In this document: in pieces, positions 5,736 to 13,760 of the stretch
Layout of the letters: each line of letters opens with the position of its first letter
How positions within the stretch are numbered: position 1 is the stretch's first letter
Origin: SOKG01 sp964502665
Lineage (GTDB): Bacteria > Chloroflexota > Dehalococcoidia > SZUA-161
DNA: 16,861 nucleotides
Direction of reading: 5' to 3'
Assembly: GCA_964502665.1 (NCBI GenBank)
Contig: CAZCXP010000044.1
Location: 1-16,861 of the forward strand
The notes under the pieces: generated by a model
The model's database searches: none
What the model saw: the letters and a program-made list of their open reading frames with translations, nothing else
Told to the model about the DNA's origin: nothing
Program-made: the position numbers and the translations under genes

Positions 5736-8456
5736 ATGCCAGCTCAAAAACAACTGCTTCTCCTTTTCGATGGACACGCCCTGATCCACCGGGCCTTTCA
5801 TGCCCTGCCCCCGCTTGCGCTGACCAAGACGGGGGAGCCCACCGGGGCGGTCTACGGCTTCACTAGCATGCTGCTCAAGGTCGTCGCTGAGCTCAAACCA
5901 ACCCACTGGGCAATCGCCTTTGACAGCTCAGCCCCGACTTTCAGGCACAAACAGTTCGAGGCCTACAAGGCGCACCGTCCTCCGGCTCCAGATGAGCTCA
6001 AGCGCCAGTTCGGACGGGTGCGGGAGATGGTCGAGGCGTTTAATCTCCCCTCCTTCGAGGTGGAGGGCTACGAGGCAGATGACATTCTGGGCGCATTATG
6101 TCGGCAGGCAAGCGACCAGGGGATTGATACTATCATTGTCACCGGGGACACCGATACCTTGCAGCTCGTCTCGCCCCACGTCAGTGTGCTCACACCCCGC
6201 CCGGGCAGAACATTCAGCGACACTATTGTTTACGATGAGGCAGCAGTGCAGCAACGCTACGGGCTTCTCCCCGAGCAGCTTACCGACCTCAAAGGCCTTA
6301 AGGGCGATCCCTCGGACAACATCCCAGGCGTCACCGGCATCGGCGAGAAGACGGCGACAAAACTGATTCAGCAGTTCGGAAGCATCGAGGGGGTCTACCA
6401 GCATATTGGCGAGGTGGTTCCCGAAAGGGTGCAGAAGCTGTTGAAAGATGGCGAAAACGAGGCAAGGCAGAGCAAGGAACTTACCACTATCGTCACCGAT
6501 ATGCCAGTTGCTCTCGATCTGGCTGCCTGCCGCGTCAGCGCCTATGAGCGGGACAAGGTGGCTGAGCTTTTCCGCGAGCTGGAGTTCTCAAGTCTGCTAC
6601 CTAAGCTTCCTGAGGCTGTAGTTGAAGAGCAGAAGCCCACGCCGGTAGAGGTCCAGACGAGCGAAGCCGTTGAATATCAGACCGTCAACACCGCAGAGTC
6701 TCTTGAAAAGGTCGTGAACGTTCTGTCCCAGCTTGAGTCGTTCGCCATCGACACTGAGACCACGGGAAAGGACCCAAGGCAGGCAGCACTGGTCGGCATC
6801 TCCCTGTCTACGGCGCCAGGGAAAGCATGGTACCTGCCTGTGGGGCACTCGGCGGGAGACCAACTGCCCTTGGCGCATGTCATTGCCGCACTCAAACCTC
6901 TCTTGGAAGACCCCAAGGTGATCAAAATAGCTCATAATGGCAAATATGACATGACCGTTCTCCTCAAATACGGGGTGAGAGTGGAGAACCTCGGCTTCGA
7001 TACCATGATTGCTGCCTACCTTCTGGGGGAAAAAGCCCTCGGTCTAAAGCCCCTGGCCTTCTCCAAGCTGGGCATCGAGATGACGCCCATAGGCAATCTG
7101 ATCGGCAGCGGAGCAAAGCAGATTTCGATGGCCTGGGTGGACATCGCCAGGGTAACGGAGTATGCCTGCGCCGATGCAGACATCGCCAACAGGCTGAGCA
7201 AACTGCTGGAGGTAGAGCTTAAGGGTCAGGGGCTATGGGAGCTATTCACTGCGGTCGAGATGCCCCTGCTGCCGGTGCTGCTGCGAATGGAGACCAACGG
7301 AGTAGCTCTGGATACCTCCAGGCTGCGAGACATGTCCTGGAGCATGGGGGAGAAGCAGGCCAGGCTCGAGAGCGAGATATATAACTGCGTCGGTCATAGG
7401 TTCAATGTAAACTCAACCCAGCAATTGGCGGCGGTCCTTTACGATGAGCTTAAATTACCCCGGACGAAGAAAATCAAAAGCGGCTACTCTACAGGTGCCT
7501 CAGTTCTGGAAGGACTCAAAGGGATGCACCCCGTCATCGAGCTCCTGCTTGAGTACCGTCAGTTGACGAAGTTGAAGTCGACCTATGTCGATGCTCTCCC
7601 TGTCCTGATCGACCCGGATACCGGACGAGTACATACCAGCTTCAACCAGACAGGGACCACCACCGGCAGGCTATCCTCGAGCGATCCCAATCTACAGAAC
7701 ATCCCGGTGCGCACCGAGGAAGGAAGGCAGGTGAGGAGAGCATTTATCGCGGAGAAGGAATCCTCCCTGCTCCTTAGCGCCGACTACTCTCAGATCGACC
7801 TTCGCGTCCTGGCACATCTCTCCCAGGACCCCCGACTCCTCGCTGCCTTCGCCCAGGACGAAGACATTCACGCTACCACCGCCTCGCAGGTGTTCGGTGT
7901 CTCGCTTTCAGCGGTTACCGCGGACATGAGGCGGGTGGCGAAGACGGTCAACTTCGGCGTGATCTACGGGATGAGCGAGTACGGCCTGGAGCAGGCGACT
8001 GAGCTCTCTCGACAGGAGGCAGCACAGTTTATCCAGGCATATTTTGAGAAATACAGCGGGGTCAAGGACTACCTCACCTCCACCAAGCGGGATGCGGCTG
8101 AGAACGGATATGTGCAGACGCTCCTGGGTAGACGGCGCTACATCCCCGAGGTCAACTCCTCCAATGCCCAGGTGAGGATGGCGGCAGAGCGAATGGCGAT
8201 AAATATGCCGGTTCAGGGCACCTCGGCCGATATTATCAAGGTGGCGATGATCGACCTTCAGCGTGAGATGGATAGAAAGGGGCTGGAGGCGAAGATGATC
8301 CTCCAGGTGCACGACGAGCTCCTCTTCGACCTGCCTCGAGAGGAAGTGGAAGAACTGAGGCAGTTAGTACTCGACATAATGCCCAGGGCGCTGAAGCTCA
8401 GCGTCCCCCTCAAGATAGACGTCAAGACCGGCAGGAACTGGGACGAGATGGAGTAG
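5736..8456 (+). CDS. polA: DNA polymerase I
   Basis: Full-length repair and Okazaki-fragment polymerase, 906 residues. The N-terminal 5' nuclease shows EGYEADD, TGDTDTLQL and the H3TH block GLKGDPSDNIPGVTGIGEKT. The proofreading 3'-5' exonuclease looks active: Exo I DTETTG (Asp339, Glu341), Exo II HNGKYD, and Exo III YACADAD. The polymerase domain has motif A SADYSQIDLR (Asp683), motif B RRVAKTVNFGVIYG, and motif C QVHDEL (Asp860). The residue equivalent to the E. coli steric gate Glu710 is Asp688 here (codon GAC at 7797-7799). The start is ATG 5736, with AGAGG about ten bases upstream. It looks monocistronic, with its own extended -10 promoter. Confidence 0.98.
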   Translation: MPAQKQLLLLFDGHALIHRAFHALPPLALTKTGEPTGAVYGFTSMLLKVVAELKPTHWAIAFDSSAPTFRHKQFEAYKAHRPPAPDELKRQFGRVREMVEAFNLPSFEVEGYEADDILGALCRQASDQGIDTIIVTGDTDTLQLVSPHVSVLTPRPGRTFSDTIVYDEAAVQQRYGLLPEQLTDLKGLKGDPSDNIPGVTGIGEKTATKLIQQFGSIEGVYQHIGEVVPERVQKLLKDGENEARQSKELTTIVTDMPVALDLAACRVSAYERDKVAELFRELEFSSLLPKLPEAVVEEQKPTPVEVQTSEAVEYQTVNTAESLEKVVNVLSQLESFAIDTETTGKDPRQAALVGISLSTAPGKAWYLPVGHSAGDQLPLAHVIAALKPLLEDPKVIKIAHNGKYDMTVLLKYGVRVENLGFDTMIAAYLLGEKALGLKPLAFSKLGIEMTPIGNLIGSGAKQISMAWVDIARVTEYACADADIANRLSKLLEVELKGQGLWELFTAVEMPLLPVLLRMETNGVALDTSRLRDMSWSMGEKQARLESEIYNCVGHRFNVNSTQQLAAVLYDELKLPRTKKIKSGYSTGASVLEGLKGMHPVIELLLEYRQLTKLKSTYVDALPVLIDPDTGRVHTSFNQTGTTTGRLSSSDPNLQNIPVRTEEGRQVRRAFIAEKESSLLLSADYSQIDLRVLAHLSQDPRLLAAFAQDEDIHATTASQVFGVSLSAVTADMRRVAKTVNFGVIYGMSEYGLEQATELSRQEAAQFIQAYFEKYSGVKDYLTSTKRDAAENGYVQTLLGRRRYIPEVNSSNAQVRMAAERMAINMPVQGTSADIIKVAMIDLQREMDRKGLEAKMILQVHDELLFDLPREEVEELRQLVLDIMPRALKLSVPLKIDVKTGRNWDEME

Positions 8457-8533
8457 AGTGCAACAGCGACACACCCTGCCCACGGAGTCATTTCCTCTCT
8501 CGAATCCGGGGATCGACGTCTCTGTTAGTCGCG

Positions 8534-8562
8534 TTGACTGATTACCCTGTTTATGGTACCTT
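8534..8562 (+). promoter_or_regulatory. Possible promoter of the oadG-oadB pair
   Basis: TTGACT (8534-8539) is followed after 17 bases by TACCTT (8557-8562), with a TG just upstream of the -10. The -35 matches 5/6 but the -10 only 3/6, so this is a weak call. It lies in the 152-bp gap after polA, where nothing else is recognisable. Confidence 0.3.
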
Positions 8563-8608
8563 CTTAGTTCGTATGGCTGGCACTTCATTGGTTAGGTAGG
8601 GTTTGCCT

Positions 8609-9088
8609 GTGTCTGACTTGATAGAAGGGCTGTCTATCAGTGGTATTGGTGTGGGGGCTGTATTTGGCAGTCTCATCGTAATCATGTTCGTAATGATGGG
8701 GATAGAGCGCGTCTTTCGCAGTGATGGGGTGGCTGTGCAGGAAAAGGCGGGAGGGGGGCCAAGGGACATGGTCGAGGTGGCTGCTGTTGCGCTGGCGCTT
8801 GCCTCGTACATGAAGCAACGAGGCAAGGGGCTGGGAGGGCGGATGATCGCCATAAGTGGCGTGAATTACCAGGTAGAGGTGGGTGACCTCTCTCGCTCGC
8901 CGGTTGCCGTGGTAGTGAACGGGGGGAGCTACCGGGCGAGCGTAGATGGTGAAGGATTACCAGTTGCCGAACGAATTGCCCCAGTGGTTGGAGCTCCGAT
9001 GAGAGACGCCCGGCGTGGCCGGAACTGGCGTTCAGCATATCCACTGGGGCAAGGAGGTCGCCACTGGGATCGGCGGGGTTGGGCGTGA
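8609..9088 (+). CDS. OadG-like gamma subunit of a sodium-pump decarboxylase, C-terminus degenerate
   Basis: Small membrane-anchored protein, 159 residues from the chosen start. It has one N-terminal membrane segment (about residues 9-33), then a cytosolic part with MVEVAAVALALASYM, typical of OadG-family proteins. Two beta-rich stretches follow (NYQVEVGDLSRSPVAVVVNG). In fused OadG-biotin carriers this is followed by a biotinyl domain starting near A-P-M-P-G. Here APM (ending at 9001) is followed by an Arg/Trp/Gly-rich tail with no biotinylation motif (E-A-M-K-M), so a frameshift or truncation near 8996-9010 is likely. I chose GTG 8609 because AGGTAGGG (8594-8601) sits seven bases upstream; TTG at 8603 would be too close to it. 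It is paired with oadB downstream. Confidence 0.65.
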   Translation: MSDLIEGLSISGIGVGAVFGSLIVIMFVMMGIERVFRSDGVAVQEKAGGGPRDMVEVAAVALALASYMKQRGKGLGGRMIAISGVNYQVEVGDLSRSPVAVVVNGGSYRASVDGEGLPVAERIAPVVGAPMRDARRGRNWRSAYPLGQGGRHWDRRGWA

Positions 9089-9117
9089 AACGGGAATAGG
9101 ACGTTTCCAAACGTGAT

Positions 9118-10254
9118 ATGGACGTAGGCAATCTGACGGATCTCGCCGCTGGTTTCAAAGACCTATGGGCTGACCCCCAGGTAATAGTGATGGTACTCCT
9201 CGGGGGTCTCCTGATTTACCTGGGCATTGCCAGGGGATTTGAGCCTCTGCTCCTTCTCCCCATCGGAATGGGCATTGTCCTTGTCAATCTGTATCCCCCT
9301 CTGATGGAAGGCGCCCTCGAGGGCAAGCCCGAGGGCATATTGGCATGGATATATAGTTACGGAATAAAGAATGGCGTAATCCCCCTGCTTATCTTCTTGG
9401 GCGTGGGGGCCATGGCTGATTTCAGCCCGCTCCTCTCTCGACCTATCTCCTTTCTCTTTGGTGCTGCTGCCCAAATAGGTGTTTTCGTCGTCTTCCTCAT
9501 CGCCATAGCTGCTGGATTCGACATAGAGGAGGCAGCGTGCGTCGGCATAATCGGCGGTTCTGACGGGCCTCCTACTGTGTATATTACTGCTATCCTGGCA
9601 CCCCAGTTGTTGGGTCCTATAACCCTGGCGGCTTATACCTACATGGCACTGGTGCCTATCGTCCAGCCTCCGATAGTCCGGCTGCTTACGACCAAGGAGG
9701 AGCGGGCTATAGTCATGAAGCCGGAAACCAGGGAGGTCTCCAAGAGGGCAACGCTTGTTTTCCCCGTGTTGAGCTTTGTTATTGCCGCTGTGCTTATCCC
9801 CAGGTCGGCACCCCTCGTTGGTATGCTCATGTTTGGAAACCTGCTCAACGTCAGCGGTGTTACCCATAGATTAGCGCGGTCGGCAAGCACTGTGTTCATA
9901 GATGTTCTCACCTTTCTCCTCGGGTTGGGTGTGGGAGCGCTGATGTCCGCCGAGGTCTTCCTGAGGGCACAAACCCTGGCGATCATTGGGCTGGCGGCGC
10001 TGGCCTTCGCTGTGTCTACCGCGGGCGGCGTGCTGATGGCCAAGTTCGTGAACCTGTTCCGCAAGGAGCCTATAAACCCGGTGATAGGCGCTGCCGGGGT
10101 TTCTGCTGTTCCTATGGCTGCCAGGGTGGCACAGAAGCTGGGGCAGGAAGCCAATCCAGGGAACTTCCTGTTGATGGATGCCATGGGGCCCAACATGGCT
10201 GGGGTTATTGCCACCTCGGTTGCCGCCGGCATATTACTGCAGATGCTCTCATAG
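9118..10254 (+). CDS. oadB: Sodium ion-translocating decarboxylase beta subunit (OadB/GcdB/MmdB family)
   Basis: Polytopic inner-membrane protein of 378 residues that couples decarboxylation of a carboxybiotin to sodium export. The length fits the short GcdB/MmdB type better than the longer Klebsiella OadB. Key residues are visible: Asp149 in GGSDGPPTVY, the Na+-site aspartate region, and the C-terminal helix NPVIGAAGVSAVPMAARV with N320, G324, S329 and R336. GPNMAGVI follows. The gene symbol is given at family level; the substrate (oxaloacetate, methylmalonyl-CoA or glutaconyl-CoA) cannot be told, because the alpha carboxyltransferase is absent here. ATG 9118 is forced by an upstream in-frame TAG (9097). 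It has a poor ribosome binding site and follows the palindrome at 9101-9114, so expression may depend on the upstream gene. Confidence 0.93.
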   Translation: MDVGNLTDLAAGFKDLWADPQVIVMVLLGGLLIYLGIARGFEPLLLLPIGMGIVLVNLYPPLMEGALEGKPEGILAWIYSYGIKNGVIPLLIFLGVGAMADFSPLLSRPISFLFGAAAQIGVFVVFLIAIAAGFDIEEAACVGIIGGSDGPPTVYITAILAPQLLGPITLAAYTYMALVPIVQPPIVRLLTTKEERAIVMKPETREVSKRATLVFPVLSFVIAAVLIPRSAPLVGMLMFGNLLNVSGVTHRLARSASTVFIDVLTFLLGLGVGALMSAEVFLRAQTLAIIGLAALAFAVSTAGGVLMAKFVNLFRKEPINPVIGAAGVSAVPMAARVAQKLGQEANPGNFLLMDAMGPNMAGVIATSVAAGILLQMLS

Positions 10255-10597
10255 GCCTTAGCGCTATCGGTTTCGGGCCTAGCCATAGCAGGAGGCGTAT
10301 TACTCTCTCTGGTGCACTCATCGCCCGTCTGTCGTCAACTCCTGCCGTGTGGACTGAAGACGGCCTGTCCCTGGGGCATTGGGTTGACTGCAGAGTGGCT
10401 GGTATTCAGCATGAAAAAGGTATTGAGTTTCTAGCTGATGATCATCGGTCCGCTCTATTACCTTTGTAGAGCCCCTAATAGTACTTTTATGTCGTTGTTT
10501 TGGCTTGGTGTTTTTGATATGATTTGCGTTGACTGGGGATTTACTTTGTGCGGTCGTAATTTGACGTGCGGCTGTTGCTTCGGGGTTGGGCGGCGTT
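10255..10597. other. 343-bp gap between oadB and the diguanylate cyclase gene
   Basis: No gene is recognised. It contains a short palindrome GATGATCATC (10437-10446), a hairpin GCTCTA..TAGAGC (10452-10472), and a promoter near 10495-10523 for the downstream signalling gene. The oadB frame stays open for about 55 codons past its TAG, beginning with a hydrophobic stretch. Confidence 0.6.
10495..10523 (+). promoter_or_regulatory. Extended -10 promoter of the diguanylate cyclase-pilT unit
   Basis: TTGTTT (10495-10500) and TATGAT (10518-10523) are separated by 17 bases, with TGA immediately before the -10 (TGn extension). The predicted start site near 10530 gives a leader of about 68 nt to ATG 10598. 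Confidence 0.5.
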
Positions 10598-12496
10598 ATG
10601 GGCAGTGAAACAGAGAAGAAACGCGCAGGGAAGACGAAGAAACAGCTCATTGAGGAGCTGGAAGCCCTGCATAAGCGTATCGCGGAACTGGAGACGTCAC
10701 AGGTTGGCAGCAAGTGGACAGGGGAGGGGCTGCTAGAGCGCGGACTTGTGACATCTGCGGCCATCGAAGGAATGCCTGACGGCGTCATGCTGGTCAATAT
10801 GGATGGTAAATTAACCTATATGAATGAAGCCTGTGCCAAGCTATTGGGCTACAAAGCAGATGAGATGGTTGGTACATCTGCTCTTGAGCTGCCAACATAC
10901 CGTGATTCAAAAGATAAGGAGAAGGCCAGGATAATCCTGAAAAGGGTCATAAGCGGAGGCAGTACTGAACCGATTGATATGGATGTCATCACCAAAGATG
11001 GCAGGGAAATTCCGGTCAGTTTTACAGCTTCAGTGATAAAGGATGCTCAAGGTAACTCAAAGACCTTGGTTGCTGTCATAAGAGACATCACCGAGCGCAA
11101 GCGGGCTGAGGATGCGGTGCGGGGCAGCGAGGAACTGTCAAGAGGAATGTTAGAGACTGCTGCAACGGGGATATACCTCTTGCAGAGCGGACGCTTCAAA
11201 TATGTCAATCGCCTGTTCGAAGAGATATCGGGCTACAAAAGCGATGAGCTGGTAGGGACGTATTCTCTGGAATACGTCCATCCTGAGGATAGAAAGGCAG
11301 TCAGAGCGAAAGCCATAGAGGTTCTGAAAGGTCGGAGCAGCTCGCCTTATGAGTTCAGGTTCATAAGAAAGGATTTGGAGACTGTTTGGGTTTTGGACAG
11401 GCTCACTTCCATCCAATACAAGGGAAAGCGGTCGGTGTTGGGAACGCTTACGGACATTACTGAAAGGAAGAGGATTGAGACCGAGGTCCTGGACTATACC
11501 AGGCAGATCGAGACGCTCTTCAATATCGGGGCCACGGTGAGCCATACTCTGAACCTAACGGAGTTGCTGGACAGCGTCCTGGAGAGGGTGCTGCGGGCAA
11601 TGGAGGTAGAGGCAGGTGGGATATTCTTGTTCGATAAACAAACCGGTGAGCCGGTTCTCAAGGCTTATAGAGGCGCGTCTGCGGAATTTGCTGGGAAGGT
11701 AGAGGGGCTGGTGGTTGCTGAGGGATTTACAGGTCAGGCAGCCCTGTCAAAGAAGCCACTCGTGGTGGAGGATGTCGCGGTTGATGCCAGGTTTACGCGT
11801 ATGGGGGCAATAGAAGAAGGCCTTCAATCTTTTGCTGCCGTACCGATAGTGGCCAAGGATAGGATTCTGGGGGTGATGGGTGTTGGCAGCCACAGGTCTC
11901 GCAAGTTCCCTGATCAAGAGGTGAAGTTGCTTGGTACCATAGCCAGTCAAATAGGTATGGCGATCGATAACGCGCAGCTGTATGAGCAGGCTGTGGAGCT
12001 TGCCTCTACCGACGGTTTGACCGGCCTTTATAACCGTCGCTATCTAATTGAGCAGATAGAGCGAGAGCTTAGCCGTGCCGAGAGAAGCAATGGCTCTCTT
12101 TCGCTGATGATGATCGATTTGGACGGGCTCAAGGTGATAAACGACCGTTTTGGCCATCACGAGGGAGATGGTATTTTGAAGGGGCTCGGAGACATCATCA
12201 AAGTCAACACACGCGCCTCGGATGTTGCAGCTCGGTGGGGGGGAGATGAGTTTATGTTACTCACACCTGAGAGCAGCAGCAAGAGCGCGCGCAAGATTGG
12301 CGAGAGGATCAGATCTCAGGTGGAGAGGTATCGGCCGAAGATAGATGGCGAGGAAGTGAGAATCAGCATAAGCGTCGGCATAGCGTCATGTCCCGCTCAT
12401 GCTTCTGATGTCACCCAGCTTCTTCAAAGGGTAGATGAGGCCATGTATAGCGCCAAGAGAGGCGGGAGAAACCAGCTTCGCGTCTTTTCATACTAG
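10598..12496 (+). CDS. PAS-PAS-GAF-GGDEF diguanylate cyclase
   Basis: Soluble sensory enzyme of 632 residues predicted to make cyclic di-GMP from two GTP. In order: an N-terminal basic coiled coil (KKQLIEELEALHKRIAELE), two PAS domains each closed by a D-I-T-E-R-K linker (about residues 45-180 and 180-300), a GAF domain (about 305-465), and a C-terminal GGDEF domain. The catalytic RWGGDEF motif is intact (548-552). RASD (539-542) ends five residues before it, which is the product-inhibition I-site position. No membrane segment is seen, so it senses cytosolic signals. ATG 10598 is preferred over the in-frame TTG at 10586 because it has the normal start codon and closer GGGCGG spacing. It is 17 bp upstream of pilT and probably co-transcribed. 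There is no EAL domain. Confidence 0.93.
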   Translation: MGSETEKKRAGKTKKQLIEELEALHKRIAELETSQVGSKWTGEGLLERGLVTSAAIEGMPDGVMLVNMDGKLTYMNEACAKLLGYKADEMVGTSALELPTYRDSKDKEKARIILKRVISGGSTEPIDMDVITKDGREIPVSFTASVIKDAQGNSKTLVAVIRDITERKRAEDAVRGSEELSRGMLETAATGIYLLQSGRFKYVNRLFEEISGYKSDELVGTYSLEYVHPEDRKAVRAKAIEVLKGRSSSPYEFRFIRKDLETVWVLDRLTSIQYKGKRSVLGTLTDITERKRIETEVLDYTRQIETLFNIGATVSHTLNLTELLDSVLERVLRAMEVEAGGIFLFDKQTGEPVLKAYRGASAEFAGKVEGLVVAEGFTGQAALSKKPLVVEDVAVDARFTRMGAIEEGLQSFAAVPIVAKDRILGVMGVGSHRSRKFPDQEVKLLGTIASQIGMAIDNAQLYEQAVELASTDGLTGLYNRRYLIEQIERELSRAERSNGSLSLMMIDLDGLKVINDRFGHHEGDGILKGLGDIIKVNTRASDVAARWGGDEFMLLTPESSSKSARKIGERIRSQVERYRPKIDGEEVRISISVGIASCPAHASDVTQLLQRVDEAMYSAKRGGRNQLRVFSY

Positions 12497-12513
12497 AAAG
12501 GTGGGTCCTTGGT

Positions 12514-13569
12514 ATGGATATTGAAGAGCTATTGCACGTGATGGTAGAGAGAGGAGCATCGGACCTACATCTCAGGGTGCCGAGCCCGCCAGTCCTTCGC
12601 ATTGATGGTGACCTGAAGCCTTTAGAAGAGCTGCCTGGTGTCACGCCTCAATATGCAAAAGAAGCACTTGAGCATGTAACCACCGAGAGCCAGAGGGAGA
12701 AGTTCTACAGTGAGCTGGAGCTGGATCTGGCTTACAGTATCGCGGGGCTGGCCCGTTTCAGAGTCAATGCCTTCTTTCAGCGAGGGACGATCAGCCTCGC
12801 CATTCGACAGGTATCGCTCAAAGTGCCGACCATAGATGGATTTGGACTGCCTCCTGTGTGCAAGGATCTAGCGCTCAAGACAAGAGGCCTGGTATTGGTA
12901 ACTGGCCCCACTGGAAGCGGTAAGTCCACCACTTTGGCTGCCATGATTGACCACCTGAACAAGAACGCTACACGAAACGTGATCACCATCGAGGACCCGA
13001 TTGAGTTCGTGTATCACAATGAGAGGTGCATAATCGCCCAGCGGGACCTCGGGGATGACTTCAGGTCCTTTTCTGTTGCCTTGCGGCACACGCTTCGGCA
13101 GGACCCAGACGTGATCCTTGTTGGGGAGATGCGGGATCTGGACACGATATCTACGGCGATCACCGCTGCAGAGACGGGTCACTTGGTATTGAGCACAGTG
13201 CACACTGTGAACGCTCCTCAAACCATTGATCGTATAGTTGACGTTTTCCCTGCTCACCAACAGGAGCAAATCCGATTTCAGCTATCGCTGGTGTTGGAAG
13301 GTGTGCTCTCGCAGCTTCTGTTGCCTAGAGCTGGCGGCAGGGGAAGGGTAGCTTCCTTCGAGATTATGGTTGGCACTGACGCCATACGTAATCTCGTTCG
13401 GGATGGTAGGACCGACCAAATCCCCACCTATTTGCAGACTGGCAAGCAACATGGCATGCAGACCATGGATCAGGCTTTACAGGACCTCGTCAGGCTAGGT
13501 ATGGTCACTACAGAGGAAGCATTGATAAGAAGCACCAAGCCTGATGAGCTGCGCCGCCTGCGTGTTTGA
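12514..13569 (+). CDS. pilT: Type IV pilus retraction ATPase PilT
   Basis: Hexameric cytoplasmic ATPase that drives pilus retraction and twitching motility, 351 residues, full length. Visible features are the N-terminal PilT domain with GASDLHLR (residues 14-21), Walker A GPTGSGKST (131-139), Asp box EDPIEF (160-165), Walker B VILVGEMRD (200-208), His box ETGHLVLSTVHT (220-231), and the PilT-specific AIRNLVRDG motif (290-298) needed for retraction. The AIRNL motif separates it from the PilB assembly ATPase. AAGGTGG sits upstream of ATG 12514. No other pilus gene is in the window, so the rest of the machine must be encoded elsewhere. Its neighbour is a diguanylate cyclase, which suggests c-di-GMP control of motility. 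Confidence 0.96.
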   Translation: MDIEELLHVMVERGASDLHLRVPSPPVLRIDGDLKPLEELPGVTPQYAKEALEHVTTESQREKFYSELELDLAYSIAGLARFRVNAFFQRGTISLAIRQVSLKVPTIDGFGLPPVCKDLALKTRGLVLVTGPTGSGKSTTLAAMIDHLNKNATRNVITIEDPIEFVYHNERCIIAQRDLGDDFRSFSVALRHTLRQDPDVILVGEMRDLDTISTAITAAETGHLVLSTVHTVNAPQTIDRIVDVFPAHQQEQIRFQLSLVLEGVLSQLLLPRAGGRGRVASFEIMVGTDAIRNLVRDGRTDQIPTYLQTGKQHGMQTMDQALQDLVRLGMVTTEEALIRSTKPDELRRLRV

Positions 13570-13583
13570 GGCTTTTTCTCAAT

Positions 13584-13725
13584 CCTCCCTCCCCTGGCGG
13601 GAGGGAGTTAGGCACTCAGGACGAGAAGAGGAGATGCGAGAAGACCTCCCTCCCCTGGCGGGAGGGAGTTAGAGGGAGGGGGAACCAGTTACACCCTCAC
13701 CTAACCTCTCCCATCAAGGGAGAGG
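13584..13725. repeat. GC-rich hairpin repeat array between convergent genes
   Basis: A 28-bp unit occurs twice as an exact direct repeat, at 13584-13611 and 13645-13672 (61-bp period). Each unit folds as CTCCCTCCC / GGGAGGGAG. A third hairpin, CCTCTCCC-atcaa-GGGAGAGG, follows at 13705-13725. An additional small hairpin TTGAG..CTCAA (13566-13582) overlaps the pilT stop. The array lies between the convergent ends of pilT and the response regulator and may help stop transcription from both sides. Similar sequences are a common intergenic repeat type in bacteria and give rise to spurious open frames, as here. Confidence 0.75.
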
Positions 13726-13760
13726 AATTCTGTTTCATCCCCCAGGCCTCAACTGTTGGT

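Noticed and set aside
8682..9158. Minus-strand open frame opposite the oadG-like gene
   Set aside because: Pro/Arg/Ser-rich composition is typical of an antisense frame, and the plus-strand gene has a membrane segment and family motifs.
10384..10408. TTGACT..TATTCA as a promoter
   Set aside because: Spacer of 13 bases is too short for a normal sigma-70-type promoter.
13584..13725. CRISPR array in the hairpin repeats
   Set aside because: Only two exact units, self-complementary over their whole length, with no spacer series and no cas genes.
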